Positions 10,195 through 21,560 of a stretch of DNA of 64,000 nt are shown one piece after another. Both the position numbers and the translations under genes were made by a program. Within the stretch, counting starts at the first letter, position 1; every line of letters starts with the position of its first letter. The stretch is from the NCBI GenBank assembly GCA_963995505.1, contig OZ023188.1, positions 13,529,912-13,593,911 of the forward strand. Reading direction: 5' to 3'. Under the pieces are notes generated by a model. It was given only the letters and a program-made list of their open reading frames with translations. It had not been told where the DNA came from and made no database searches. The DNA comes from Hypericum androsaemum (taxonomy: Eukaryota > Streptophyta > Magnoliopsida > Malpighiales > Hypericaceae).

Positions 10195-12465
10195 CTACGG
10201 TGGATGGAGGCGCTTATCGGTTACTTGGAACTCGATTTTATCTGGGCCTATACAGAGAAGTAGCTTGCCCTTATGAACATCCACCATTGTATGACAAGTG
10301 TTGAGAAATGGACGTCCCAGAATCAATGGGTAACTTTCATTGGTAGCATAGTCCAGCACCACAAAATCTACAGGTACGAGAGATTTGTCGACTTTGATTA
10401 TCACATCCTCTACGATTCCATGTGGTTTCTTGACTGATTGATCGGCTAGTTGAAGGTACATCTCCTTTGGCTTGAGGCCTCCAAGTCCAAGTTTCCTAAA
10501 AATAGTAAGAGGCATGAGCTTAACATTGGCACCCAAATCACATAAGCAATGCGAAAATTAAATACCATCAATATTGCAAGGAATAGTAAAACTCCCTGGA
10601 TCTTTTAGTTTTAGCGGTATGTCATTTTCTACCAAAGGGGTCATCTTGCCATCATTCTGCCTCTTCTTCCTCGCGATGATCTCCTTCAAAAACTCAACAT
10701 ATTGGGGCCTTTTATCTAACATCTCCAAGAAAGAGACATGGCTTTGAATGTCCTCCATTATCTCTATGAATTCAAGGGCCTTCTCATCGATCACTGCTGC
10801 TTTCTTGACTTGTTGAGGTGACGGTGGAGGAACATAAGAATCCTTTTTTGCGCTGATATAGGTTGGTTACTCCTTCTTCTCATTAACTACCTCATCCTCT
10901 ATGGCTGGCTTGATCAGTTCGACACATTCTTTTGAAGTGGGTTTGTTCTCAAGTGGTGGCTTTCTCTGGAGTCTTTGCGGGAATGGAGGTGGAGGGACAT
11001 AAGGTGGTGGAGGAATATATGGTTCATCATCCTCGTCCACACTCCTCACTGTGATGGCCATCACCTGTCCTCGCGGGTTCGACTCGGTGTTGCTGGGTAG
11101 AGCACCTATTTCCCTTTGAGTGTTTGCTGCAGCCAAATTTCCGAGTTCGATCTCCATCTTCTTGAGTTGTGTGGCCTGCCCTTTCAGGTATGTCTCAAAC
11201 TCTTGTTGACGTGCTTCACAACGATCCATCCACTGCACAGTTATACTTTGTTGTTGGATGGACTGCTGAACTACCCCCACTAACTTATCGATCTTGTCAC
11301 CCATTTCTTTGACTTGATCTGCTAAATATGGCTTCCTGAGTTCTTGCTGAGCACCAGTGTTGTTTGTCTGCTGACCAAATCGAGAGAAGTTTGGCTGAGC
11401 ATTAGGTTATTGTGAGTAGCCCATTCCTGATGGTGTTCTATCAGCAATGGCCTGGATCTCTTCCGACATTGGACAGTCAGTTGTGGGATGTGCCCCTTTG
11501 CAAAGCTGACAAGTATCTTACACCACTGCTGCCTGTTCCTTGTCCTTGGTCAACTTGTCAAGTCTTTTGGTAAGTGCTTCTATTTGAGCTTCGAGCTTCA
11601 TGTTGGCATTTACTTCGAGTACTCCTCGGGCTGCTTCCTTACGTGGTTGCCTAGCACGTTCTTTTGGCCACATACCATTGACTTCAGCCATTTCCTCCAT
11701 CAAGCGAGCAGCTTCATCAGCAGTCTTCCTCAAGAACACACCTTGAGAGGAGGCATCAATATGATCACGGGATGGGCCATCTAACCCGTTGTAGAAGATT
11801 TTCATGAGGTTGTCTTGAGTTATACCATGTTGAGGGAAGGCACTTTAGAGATCTGTGAACCGTTCCCAGGCTTCATAAATGCTCTCTCCATCTCCTTGGA
11901 TGAACGTGTTGATTTCTTGCAAGAGTTTGGCTGACTTGGCCATAGAAAAGAACTTCCGGAGGAAAGCATGGGCCAGATCATTCCAACTCTGAATCGTCTC
12001 TCCTTTCAACTTGTTGTACCAAACACGAGCTCGATCTCTCAAAGAAAAGTGAAAGAGGCACAGCTTCAAGACATCATCATCGATATTTTGGAACTTCATG
12101 ATGTTGCAGATATCTTCAAATCGAGATAGATGGTCTTGAGGATCTTCGCTTGGCAACCCGCCAAATTGGACTGAGTTTTGCAGTAGTCCGACAATCGCTG
12201 CTGGAATCTGGAAAGAGTGGGGACCTACAGGTGGTTGTTGTAGACCATTAGGGTTCCCATTCCATGTAGGAATAGATGATTCCAACAGCGTCCTTCTTCG
12301 TGGAGCGTCCCCTACAGCTTGGAGTGCTCCGTCTTCCTGATTTTGTGCCATTGCTTTGGCTTGGTCTCGCTTCTCACACCTAATTACCCTTTCGAGTACT
12401 CCGATGTCAACCTCAAGCACAGTATTTGTGTCAAGGTCCAGTCCTTCACTCCGGGTTCTTGGCAT
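10195..12465 (-). pseudogene. Gypsy gag-protease polyprotein, interrupted by stops
   Basis: The frame opens at 12465 with MPRTRSEGLDLDTNT. The retrotransposon gag domain lies at 12300-11845, with FGGLPSEDPQDHLSRFEDIC, FSLRDRARVWYNKLKGETI and FLRKFFSMAKSAKLLQEI. It continues past an in-frame stop at about 11845 into a coiled segment (11805-11518), a CCHC-like knuckle (CQLCKGAHPTTDCP, near 11500-11460), and a proline-rich linker with PPPPYVPPPPFPQRL (10867-11304). The protease-like domain follows (10560-10195), with CDLGANVKLMPL in place of the usual D-T/S-G-A and PLILGRPFLNT as the flap/ILG region. At least four stops break the frame, so it is not expressed intact. It resembles the gag-protease of the element at 60812-62142. 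Confidence 0.85.
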
Positions 12466-12582
12466 GCACTAGAGAATCCTGAAAAAGAAATCACAAAAAA
12501 AAAATCAGCAATTTGCCACACAAAACTAATTGCTTTTGATTCTATGTTCTGAAATCTCAGTTCCGTGTCGATGGCGCCAATT

Positions 12583-14104
12583 TGATGTACGCAAAATTAT
12601 GAACAATTAAATGCACAAGCAAATAGTATAGTGGTAAGTAAGGTTCTTAGAACTGAGGATTGAACACGAAATCAAGGCAAATAATTATGTGAAGCAGAAA
12701 AATTAAAGTTTTATAAGGTTGTGAAAGAACGCAAGTAAATAAAAGAGATCGGAAACGCAAATAAAAGACGAGTTGTAAATCAATGGAGATAAACGAGCAC
12801 GACACCCTTATGGACTACCCATCTATGTTGAGACTATGGTTTTTACGAAGTTCTAACTAGTACCCGGAGTTTTCTAATGCATCTCCCTAATGCTTCCGCT
12901 CATTAGGACGACAAAACTAAGCTAGAGTAGTTCATGATTACTAACCAACGCTTCCGCTCATTAATTAGACCAAGAACTAAACTAAACTTGATTATGAAGT
13001 TAACTCCTAGCGAGTTATCCCTTAGTATCAAGATTCCTCATTAATATCTTAAGACATGTCAATTGACTCTTCCGTTGATTCTAATGCCTTCCGGTCCATT
13101 ATTATCAACTAAATATCATAATCTAAGTGATCAAGTTAGATTAAGCATTAAGATCATCAATTGACAACTACTACGAAAGATAATCAAACCATAGCTAACA
13201 TAGACGAGTAATCGCATAATTAGGGCATCGCACTCATAAGAGAACTACTCGCTAAGCATGTTAACAAAGCACAATAGATTAACGAAGAACATGATAGCAA
13301 TTAACATAAAGGTAGAGATAGAGAAAGCTTAGTCGTGATGATCAAGCTTTGCCAATCCTTTCCCCATGCTAACTGAAATTGCGACTTTTATTAAGCTTCA
13401 AGAGCTGTCTCAAGTTGCTGTAGTAATGTCTCCCAAAAACCGTCTCTTAAACCTAAGAAACTAAGGGCTTTTATAGCCAAAATTCTAACCAAGAATTAGG
13501 AAAACCTAAAGGAGCTTAATCTAAATTAGAAGTCTTGCTGGCCAAGTAATAATATAAATAATATATCTTAAGTCCTAGAGCCGAAACAGGAGGCTAAAAG
13601 TTGAATATAACTAAAATAAATCGAGTCTCCGTTAAAGAAGGAAGTCCGAAAAATCCGTAGAAGGCCTGACGCCCGCCAACTGAACCTTCTGTAAGAGCGT
13701 TGGCGCCCGCCAACGTATTTGGCGCCCGCCAACTTCGTTGATCAACTTCGTAGCATCTTCGTATTTTACAGTTTTGACCCTCTTCCACTTCGAATTTGGC
13801 TTCGACTATAAAAGAAGAAATGTGGATCTTTCTTCAAGCTTTCCAATGGTATCTCATTTGGTACAATCGAACACTCGAGAAGAAAGTTATGACTCTTTCC
13901 ATATAGTCTCTCGAAATCACCCCTCGAACGACCTCCGTTGAGCTCCAATTTCCTACAAAATATGACACTGGGTAGAAATCCATTCTCAAACACAAATGGA
14001 CTAAAACAATCATAAGACATGGTAAGGCATGATGAAAATAACTTAAAGTATGACTAAACATGTACGAAATTTATGATAAAATATGAGCGTTTACACACTC
14101 ATCA
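12583..14104 (-). repeat. 5' LTR of the nested gypsy element
   Basis: 1522 bp partner of 6799-8339. Just inside it on the minus strand is the PBS TGGCGCCATCGACACGG. It contains three GGCGCCCGCCAAC-type motifs at about 13670-13735, roughly 370-435 bp from the LTR start, which would be U3. One reads TTTGGCGC. Confidence 0.87.
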
Positions 14105-14376
14105 CTAACTGGTCCTACTTTAGCGAGATCAAAACTTTAATGCAACAAAAATATTGCATATACCAAAATATACTTCATATTCAAGAATAGAATCAAGAAG
14201 TATCATTATTCAAATAGTTCGCAAATCATAGAACATCAAAATGACTCCCACTAAACTAAGGCATCAACTGAAAGAATACCTATATGAGCAGTGTGCTCGT
14301 GAAAGACCTTAGGTATTAAGCCTTTAGTTAGTGGGTCTACTAGCATAAACTTTGTCCCAATATATTCTATGGAAAT

Positions 14377-16331
14377 TTACTTTTCCTGAACTCTCTCTTT
14401 AACAACCAGGTACTTGATGTCAATAAACTTTGACTTTGTTGAAGTGCTGTTGTTGTTAGCGTAGAGCACCGCTGAGCTGTTGTCATAGTAAATCCTCAAT
14501 GGTCTATCAATGCCATCTACCACACGTAGTCCTGTGACAAAGTTCCGTAACCATATTCCTTGATCGGATGCCTCATAACAGGCTATGAACTCCGCGGCCA
14601 TGGTTGAAGGAGCTACTAAAGTCTGTTTAGCTGACTTCCATGAAATGGCCCCTCCAGCCAACATGAAAACGTATCCTGATGTGGAGAAAAAATCATCCTC
14701 GCACCCCGCAAAATTAGAGTCAGAATACCCGATGACCTCTAAGCTGTCTGTCCTCTGATAAGTGAGCATATAGTCCCTTGTTCTCCTCAAATAATGCATC
14801 ACACGTTTAGCTCCCTTCCAGTGTTGCATACTGGGATTACTGGAATATCTTCCCAAAACTCCCATTATGAATGCTATATCAGGACGTGTGCAGACTTGAG
14901 CATACATTAGACTCCCTATAGCTGACGCATAAGGATACTTCTGAATTTCTTTTCTTTCAAGATCATTTTTGGGATATTGCTTGCGACAAAATTTGTCTCC
15001 TTTAGCAACGGGTGTATCCCCTTTATGACAATCTTTCTTGGTGAATCCAAATCTACTCAAAATCTTATCGATATAGCTCTTTTGTGATAACCTAAGAATA
15101 CTTTGGGAGCAATCCCTCAGTATCTGTATGCCCAATACAAAAGAAGCTTCACCAAGATCTTTCATCTCAAATTTCTTTGATAGAAATTTCTTAGTTTCAT
15201 GTAGAAGGTCTATATCACTACTTGCGAGTAGAATGTCATCAACATATAATATCAAGAAGACAAATTTACTCCCACTGAACTTATGGTATACACAATCATC
15301 AACAACATTTGTCTCAAAACCATATGAGCTAATGACTTGATGAAATTTATGATACCATTGACGGGAAGCCTGTTTGAGACCATAGATGGATTTCTTAAGC
15401 TTGCAGACCAAAGACTTTGGATCTCCTGAAACAAACTTTTCTGGCTGCATCATATAAATCGTCTCATCAATGTTTCCATTGAGAAATGCAGTCTTTACAT
15501 CCATCTGGTGCAGCTCCAAATTAAAATGAGCCATTAGTGCCATAATCGTTCTAAAAGAGTCTTTCGAAGATACCGGAGAGAAAGTCTCTTTATAATCTAT
15601 GCCTTTCTTTTGAGTAAAGCCTTGTGTAACTAGACGAGCTTTATATCTCTCGATATTGCCATTAGAATCCCTCTTGGTTTTGAATATCCATTTATAACCA
15701 ATAGGTTTCTTACCTACAGGCAACTCAACGAGATCCCAAACGTTATTTTCTTTCATAGACTTCATCTCATCATTCATGGCATCGATCCATTTAATAGAAT
15801 CAGAACTTTGCATAGCTTCAGAAAAGTCTTCAGGGTCATCTTCTGTTAAGCCAATGCTGTCCTCATGTTCTTGAAGAAAGACGATAAAATCATCCGGAAT
15901 CGCACTTCTTCTTTCTCTAATGGATCTCCTTAATGTCACTTCTTGAGTTTGTTGAGTTTGCTCAATAGGTGGTGCTTGAGGAAGGATCTCATTGTTGTCT
16001 TGATCTAGAACTGTGTCATGAACAACAGTAGGTACTATGACCTGTTCATTTTCAACAACAGATTCTTCTTCAAAGATAATACTCCTTATGTTTCCTTCCC
16101 CCCAAAACTCAACATCCTGAAGGAATCTCGCATTTCCCGTCTCAAAGAAGGATCTTGATGTGGGATTGTAAAACTTATAGGCCCTAGAGCATTCAGCATA
16201 ACCAACAAAGTAACAGCTAACTGTTCTTGAGTCCAGTTTTCTTTCATGTGGCTTATAAGGCCTTGCCTCAGCTGGACAACCCTAAATGTGCAAATGCCCA
16301 ATACGAGGCATTTTACCTGTCCACATTTCAT
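14377..16331 (-). pseudogene. Copia reverse transcriptase and RNase H (first copia)
   Basis: The long frame 15939-14377 (520 codons) starts in the linker before RT. It shows NNVWDLVELPVGKKPIGYKW, YKARLVTQGFTQKKGIDY, QMDVKTAFLNGNIDETIYM and the catalytic YVDDILLAS at about 15250. RNase H follows with DSNFAGCEDDFFSTSGYVF and STMAAEFIACYEASDQGIW. It ends early in YLVVKERVQEK. 16331-16086 is the preceding integrase C-terminal part in the same polyprotein, separated by a stop at 16332-16380 and by a linker. RT and RNase H residues look conserved, so loss of function comes from stops elsewhere and from the gypsy insertion. Confidence 0.9.
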
Positions 16332-16401
16332 AAGGAGTTTTGGTAACTGCTTTGCTGGGTACCCTGTTAAGGATCTATACTGCAGTTTTTAGAGCTTCTC
16401 C

Positions 16402-17541
16402 CTAGAGTGACTCTGGTAAGGTTAAATGAGTGATCATACTCCTCACCATATCTTTAAGAGTTTGGTTCCGACGTTCAGCAACACCATTCATATTGGGTTT
16501 CCCCGGCATGGTGTATTGCGGAATAATTCCACACTTATTGAGGAAAAGCGCGAAGGGTCCTGGACGTTGTTCTCCTGATCCATCATACCTACTGTAGTAT
16601 TCACCACCACGGTCAGATTTGACAGCCTTTATTTTCTTTCCAAGTTGGAGTTCAACTTCAGCTTTGAAAGACTTAAAAACATCCAAGGATTGAGACTTCT
16701 CATGTATCAAATATAGGTAACCAAATCTAGAATAATCGTCTATGAACGTAATGAAATCTTGTTGTCCATTCCAAGAAGCTGTAGAGAATGGACCACATAT
16801 ATCAGTATGTATAAGTTCTAAGACATCTGTAGCTCTTTCGACACCTAAGTTCCTAGAGTTTGTTCTTTTTCCCTTTATGCACTCAAGACAAACTTCATAA
16901 TCTGTCAAATTAAGGGGTTCAAGAATTCCATCCGACACAAGCCTTTGAATTCTTTATTTAGAGATATGACCTAATCGCTTGTGCCATAAAGCAGCAGAAT
17001 TCTTACTTAATTTTCGCTTTGTACCACGTGAACTTGTTTGCAGTATTTTATTATTGGAGCTAATGACATCAAGTTTGTATAGATTATCAATTAAAGAGCC
17101 AGTACCAAGAAAATTTGAATTTAGGTAGAGACTAACTTTATTATTTCTAAATGAACAAGAAAAACCTGACTTGTCCAAACTCGAAATGGAAATCAAATTC
17201 CGTCTAAAAGACGGTACAACGAATGTCTCAAATAAATCCAAATAAAATCTAGTCTTTAATCGTAATCTAAAAATCCCTATAGCCTCCACTACAACTTTAT
17301 TCCCGTCGCCCACGTAGATGAATTTTTTATATTCACTTGGTGGCTGGCTCGACAGGCAATCCTGCATGGACATACTTATGTGAGTAGTAGCACCAGAATC
17401 TACCCACCAAGTATCCGTAGGTACAATAGCCAAATTAACTTCAGAACAAACCAAAGTTAGAAGCATACCCTTCTTTACATGCCAAGTGGCATACTTGGAC
17501 ACTCTTTCTTCATGTGTCCCTGCTTTTTGCAGAAGAAGCAA
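16402..17541 (-). pseudogene. Copia protease and integrase (first copia)
   Basis: 17541-16954 contains the aspartic protease motif WWVDSGATTHIS (about 17400) and the GAG_pre-integrase motif ALWHKRLGHISK. A stop at about 16953 separates it from 16938-16402. There the integrase core shows HTDICGPFSTASWNGQQDFI, FIDDYSRFGYLYLI and KAVKSDRGGEYYSRYDGSG, the D-D of the DDE triad. The E is in NGVAERRNQTLKDMVRSM. Further stops follow at about 16400 and 16375. Confidence 0.88.
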
Positions 17542-18263
17542 GTAGGAACCTCATCTTGCTTCTTTTGTTTCTTCTGCTGAGAAGATTTTTCTGCAACATC
17601 CTTAGCTCTTTTCTTTCCCTTTGACTGAGAGTTTGATACCAAGTGAGTACTTTCAGTTCTATCTTGCAACTGTCTATCTTCTTCTTGCACACAGTGAGAT
17701 ATGAGCTCATTTAGAGTCTATTTAACTTTCTGAGTATTATAACTCACTTTAAATTGCCCAAAGTGTGCAAGAAGAGATATCAAAATCAAATGCACGAGTA
17801 AGTCTTCCGACAACTCTAACTTTAGTGACTTGAGTTTTGAAGCGAGATGAGACATCTCCATAATGTACTCCCTTATGTTCCCTTTTCCTTTATACCTCAT
17901 GGAAACGAGTTTTGCCAAATGGTTACTCGCCTCCGATTTTTCATTCTTGGCAAAGTATTGCTCAAGTTCTTCAAGGAACTTTTTAGCACTTTCTGTCTCA
18001 GTAATGGAGTCCCTAAACGCTTCTGGAATAGAGCGCCTCATGATCTTCAAGCACATACGGTTGGAGCGATCCCACTTCTCAATTTTAACCTCATTGAGGT
18101 TTTCCGGAGTGAAAGTGGGTCGTTTCGACAGAAGTGCAAGATCCAAGTGTACACAACCGAGGGTAATATCCACGGTTTCCTTCCAGCTTTTGAAATTTGT
18201 CCCATTCAGCATTGGGATAGTACTAAGTTGGGAAGCAATATTGGCTGGATCAACAAAGAACAT
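17475..18263 (-). pseudogene. Copia gag with zinc knuckle (first copia)
   Basis: The likely start is the Met at 18263 (MFFVDPANIASQLSTIPM); the longer upstream frame is hydrophobic and probably leader. The UBN2-type gag core includes LNGTNFKSWKETVDITLG, FLEELEQYFAKNEKSEASNH and KGKGNIREYIMEMSHLASKL. A stop at about 17715 breaks it before the basic linker and the CCHC knuckle CFFCKKQGHMKKEC at about 17490-17530. Gag then overlaps the protease frame. Confidence 0.85.
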
Positions 18264-18525
18264 TAGGAAACTCACAACATAACAAAAATATATCATATAA
18301 TGCATGACATAAATAATAAAAAAATGGGAACCCATCACAAGATACCTAGCACAACATTAATTTCTAGTCTTTGGACAGAGAAATTAACTGTAAGCGATAC
18401 TCTCAATGCGATGATCAAATGCTGATGATCAGTTCTGTCAAATAATAACCTATCTTTGGACTGGTTATTATTCACATGAAAAAAAATGTACAATCATCAC
18501 ACATTTATCATCGGAGGCGTATTGT

Positions 18526-18790
18526 TAAATGGCCAAATTGTGACTTCCTTTGGGCCGTACACAATTCGCATAAGTAATAGTACGCATAATATGTATATAG
18601 ATTGGTTGAATAAAGTGTTTGGTTAATTGGTCAAACTCGTCTTCTTTTGGGCCGAGCACAGTTCGCATAAGTAACTAACCATTCATACAACATCTATATA
18701 CATTTGTTGGATAATGTATGATGTTAATTGGCCAAACTGTGTCTTCCGTTTTGGGCCAAGCACAGATTGCATAATTAATAGTACATAGAT
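18526..18790. repeat. Three imperfect ~98 bp tandem repeats in the copia leader
   Basis: Units starting near 18526, 18622 and 18723 each contain a GGCCAAACTGTGTCTTCC-like stretch, then TTTGGGCC, then CGCATAAGTAA. They lie between the 5' LTR (19260) and gag (18263), in the untranslated leader. The unit is not coding. Confidence 0.65.
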
Positions 18791-19245
18791 TAATCAAATA
18801 CGATTCCATGTATATTGCATGTTCAATTAATTATTTATCCGTATATAATACACGATTGCATAGTAACACAGTAGATGTAGTTCTAATAAAATTCTAGAAC
18901 ACGCAGAATAACAAACAGTCTAGGATTAATTAGTCTCCTAACTGTATTCATCCAATCGTGCAACTGATATTGGTGCAACGAATTAAAAAATATTTTTGTT
19001 CACCGTGATTGGAATTTCTAGATTAACAATCGAGATCTGATTACACCGCAATTTACAAATCAGATTTCAAGTTAAATCAAATCAGTAAATTGCAAGTTTA
19101 ATGCGTTCAATTAAAATATTGAAACAGATTTCATGAACCGTAAGTTTGGTTCTTTAACAACTTCGTCCGATCGTTAACCCTAAATATACGAACTGCACCT
19201 TTTAGTCCGATTAGCAAAGAAACTAACAATTCAACATTGATGAAA

Positions 19246-19257
19246 GCTCCGATACCA
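19246..19257 (-). other. Primer binding site of the first copia
   Basis: On the minus strand the 5' LTR ends CTAACA, followed by AG and TGGTATCGGAGC. This is the copia consensus complementary to initiator Met tRNA, with one change (A to G at position 8). Confidence 0.85.
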
Positions 19258-19259
19258 CT

Positions 19260-19742
19260 TGTTAGATATAATTCATATCTATAACCCAAGATCATCATCA
19301 TGCTGAATAGTTAAAGATTCATAGGAATACCTGGATCCATCGCGAATGATCGTCAACTGTTGCAGAATCTCTACGACGATCGGGAACAATGAAAACCTGT
19401 ACGAACACGGTAGTTTGTGGTCTTCCTCAACTAAATCTCCTTAGACCCACAAGGGCAACCGTCGCTCTTCCTGATGGGGAGAAGAGAACGTAATCGATTT
19501 AGTATGTTGGGGATCATAAACTAGGGGTCTTTATATATTGGCCAAGTAGGGTTCCCATAATCCCCTTAATTGGGCCAATAACTGGTATCTGCTAATTGAA
19601 TCCATATTCCACTAGAAGTCAAGTAGTCTTGGACTTCCTAAACTATAGATCACCTTATAATAGTCCAATTAGTCAAATAGCTAATATAACTGATAAATAA
19701 ATATGTGGCCCATAATATAATTAGGAAATAAATTTTCTAACA
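19260..19742 (-). repeat. 5' LTR of the first copia element
   Basis: Direct copy of 6102-6527, with an extra segment near 19457-19515. It is unusual in being followed on its outer side (19743-19842) by a copy of the polypurine tract and 3' internal sequence rather than by flanking DNA. Structurally it therefore looks like a shared LTR of two tandem elements. Confidence 0.85.
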
Positions 19743-19844
19743 ATCTCCCACATGGGCTATATATTTTTCCAGAAATAGTTATATCACAAATTCCTTAGGC
19801 GCGCATCTGTATGCTATTTATCTTTAGACTACTTCTGAAACAAA

Positions 19845-20633
19845 GAGGGAACGTCAGAATATTTTTCAAAACTAGAGGGACTAAATTATTGATTAAGTTA
19901 AATAAGAGGGGTGCTAAAGTAATTTACCCTTTTTTTTCCTTTTTGAGGGATAAAGATGGCTTCCAAAGTCTATCATTAATCCGTAGAATTACAACAGATG
20001 AAAGCAAAATACATGGATAATAACCTAACGATAATTAAGCTAGACTTGATACCATAAAGCATAGACAAAGTAGAAGAACCCATTGAAGACAAAGTGGCAT
20101 AGTTGGTATATATGGCTATGGATACGGCTACAAGAGCCGATGTTCTCTCGAAAGAGGAAAGTCAAACTGGAATTATACTAACCACAAAGGCAGCTGACAA
20201 ACACAGAGCAACATCGAAAATGTAACTCTGCGTAAACGAGTACTCTGATACACATGAGATGCACCCGAGTGAGAACTAAGATCGAACAAATCTGACAAAA
20301 ACAAAATTAACCACGAGCTACAACAGGGTCAACAACAATATCCAGACCATAAAAGGACCGAGCCGAGGCAAACAAAAGCAGACTAGCAACAACATAAGAA
20401 CACAGGAAGCAAAAACAAGAAAACGGACAACGACTAAAGCATAAAGAAAATAGACAAAAGCAACTAAAAGCAAAAAGAACACGAACAAGCGCAACCAACC
20501 GGAGGGGTGGTCTACAGTGACCAACCCCTCCGGTTCCCAGCCTAGAAGCGCTCTGGCTTGCTGGAAGTGTAGCCAGGAACTCCGATCGGCCTCGGGTGAA
20601 GGCGAGAAGGGGGAGACGAAGGTCTGAGATTGC
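19845..20633 (-). repeat. Second copy of the MULE-end plus LINE-tail segment (empty-site copy)
   Basis: Corresponds base for base to 5315-6101: about 90 bp of the right MULE TIR (19845-19939), then the LINE tail (19940-20633). The copies differ at about 20 positions. Here the sequence runs on from GGTCTGAGA into TTGCAAAAGC without interruption, whereas copy 1 meets the copia LTR at that point. The junction with copia-derived sequence at 19841-19845 shares only a few bases (CAA). Confidence 0.8.
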
Positions 20634-21126
20634 AAAAGCTGCTGTAGGCGGCGGTGACGAGGCTACTGTGGCTTGACTCTAGGAGGATTCGTGTTGAGAC
20701 TGGTGGCGGAGCTGCGGCGACGGGCTACTACCGAAAGGAGGGCGGCCGACGAAATTCGAAATACCACTGAATCCAAGGGCGGTGGTCAGAACTACCGCCT
20801 GGGAGTTCGTCTGAAAGGCGAGCAACGCCGGATCTGCACCTAGACCAAACCGTGGTCTAGAAAGGAAGGCTGATTCGTCCGCCTTGCCAGTGAAGAATGT
20901 CCTCCAGTTTAGGTGTACGTCCAACCTTCATCTCCGACGTGCCATTACACGGAAGACCAACCATCACCTCATAATCCAGACCCTATATGGAGGACTACCC
21001 GTCAAGACTTTCATGGCGGATATGATCTTGAAGAATCCCCTTGCGAAGATGAGTCCACCGGTACATAATGTACATAGAGTGTGTTCAATTTTCGGTTGTT
21101 GCAACAGGATAGTCGCAACCTCGCCC
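20634..21126 (-). other. Continuation of the LINE tail or flanking unique DNA
   Basis: GC-richer than its surroundings, with an open minus frame at 20679-20924 that I cannot identify (FLSRPRFGLGADPALLAFQ). It may be the upstream part of the same LINE (ORF region before the 3' UTR), since it follows directly. I cannot confirm this. Confidence 0.3.
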
Positions 21127-21130
21127 CCCC

Positions 21131-21560
21131 TTTTTTTTTTGGATAAGTAATATATTGATAGGAGAAATAATTACAAAGGCCGAGGCCCAAAAAATGAAAC
21201 AATCTGGGGCGAAACCCACATGCCACGACTCCCGCCCACGCCCCTAAACAAGAAAAAAACATACAGATTATGGGGCAAGAGAATCAAGATAAAGGAAGAG
21301 ATCTTGACCGGCCAACTCAGCGAAGCAATTCGACCAAGAACACCACTCTCTAGCACGTCGCTGGATGGTATGATAAAGAAGAAGCTCATGGTTGTAAATA
21401 GCGGCCTCAAAATCAACCGGTTTCTGGAAATCCAAGAGCACCACATGATCGCCCCGAAAAGCGAGAAACAAACCTTCCTGATCGTACCAGCTTGATCAAG
21501 ACTTAATTGGGGCAGAGATGGCTTAAGATACATCCGCCAGGTGTATCTCAAGCCATGAAG
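21131..21560 (-). mobile_element. 3' fragment of a second LINE with poly-A tail
   Basis: Ten T residues at 21131-21140 represent the poly-A tail. Inside is TTATCCAAAA-type sequence on the minus strand, which is common at plant LINE ends. The minus frame at 21268-21471 carries the C-terminal tail of a LINE polyprotein (LLLYHTIQRRAREWCSWSNC, FAELAGQDLFLYLDSLAP). The RT is missing, so it is strongly 5' truncated. Confidence 0.55.

Larger units (their letters stand above)
6799..14104 (-). mobile_element. Athila-like Ty3/gypsy element, gag-protease only, nested in the copia
   Basis: LTRs are 6799-8339 and 12583-14104, each beginning TGATGTACGC and ending CACTCATCA on the plus strand. The target duplication CTAAC lies at 6794-6798 and 14105-14109. 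On the minus strand the 5' LTR is the right one. The PBS starts TGGCGCCATCGACACGG just inside it (near 12579), and a G-rich tract lies inside the 3' LTR at 8340-8350. The only coding content is gag-protease (10195-12465). I see no reverse transcriptase, RNase H or integrase in the 4.2 kb interior, so the element must have depended on a partner. LTRs of ~1.5 kb and the Asp-type PBS fit the Athila/Tat group. Confidence 0.87.
6102..19842 (-). mobile_element. Ty1/copia LTR retrotransposon carrying a nested gypsy element (composite)
   Basis: The element reads on the minus strand. The 3' LTR is 6102-6527, the 5' LTR is 19260-19742, and both LTRs open TGTTAG and close CTAACA. The PBS TGGTATCGGAGC (initiator Met tRNA type) is at 19246-19257. 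A purine tract CCATGTGGGAGAT abuts the 3' LTR at 6528-6540. Gag, protease, integrase and RT/RNase H follow in copia order between 18263 and 14377. A gypsy element (6799-14104) interrupts the segment between RNase H and the 3' LTR. Past the 5' LTR the sequence does not go straight to host DNA. It carries a further ~100 bp (19743-19842) that copies the purine tract and the adjoining 3' internal region (6528-6627), then joins a MULE end. No matching target duplication flanks the composite. Confidence 0.88.
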
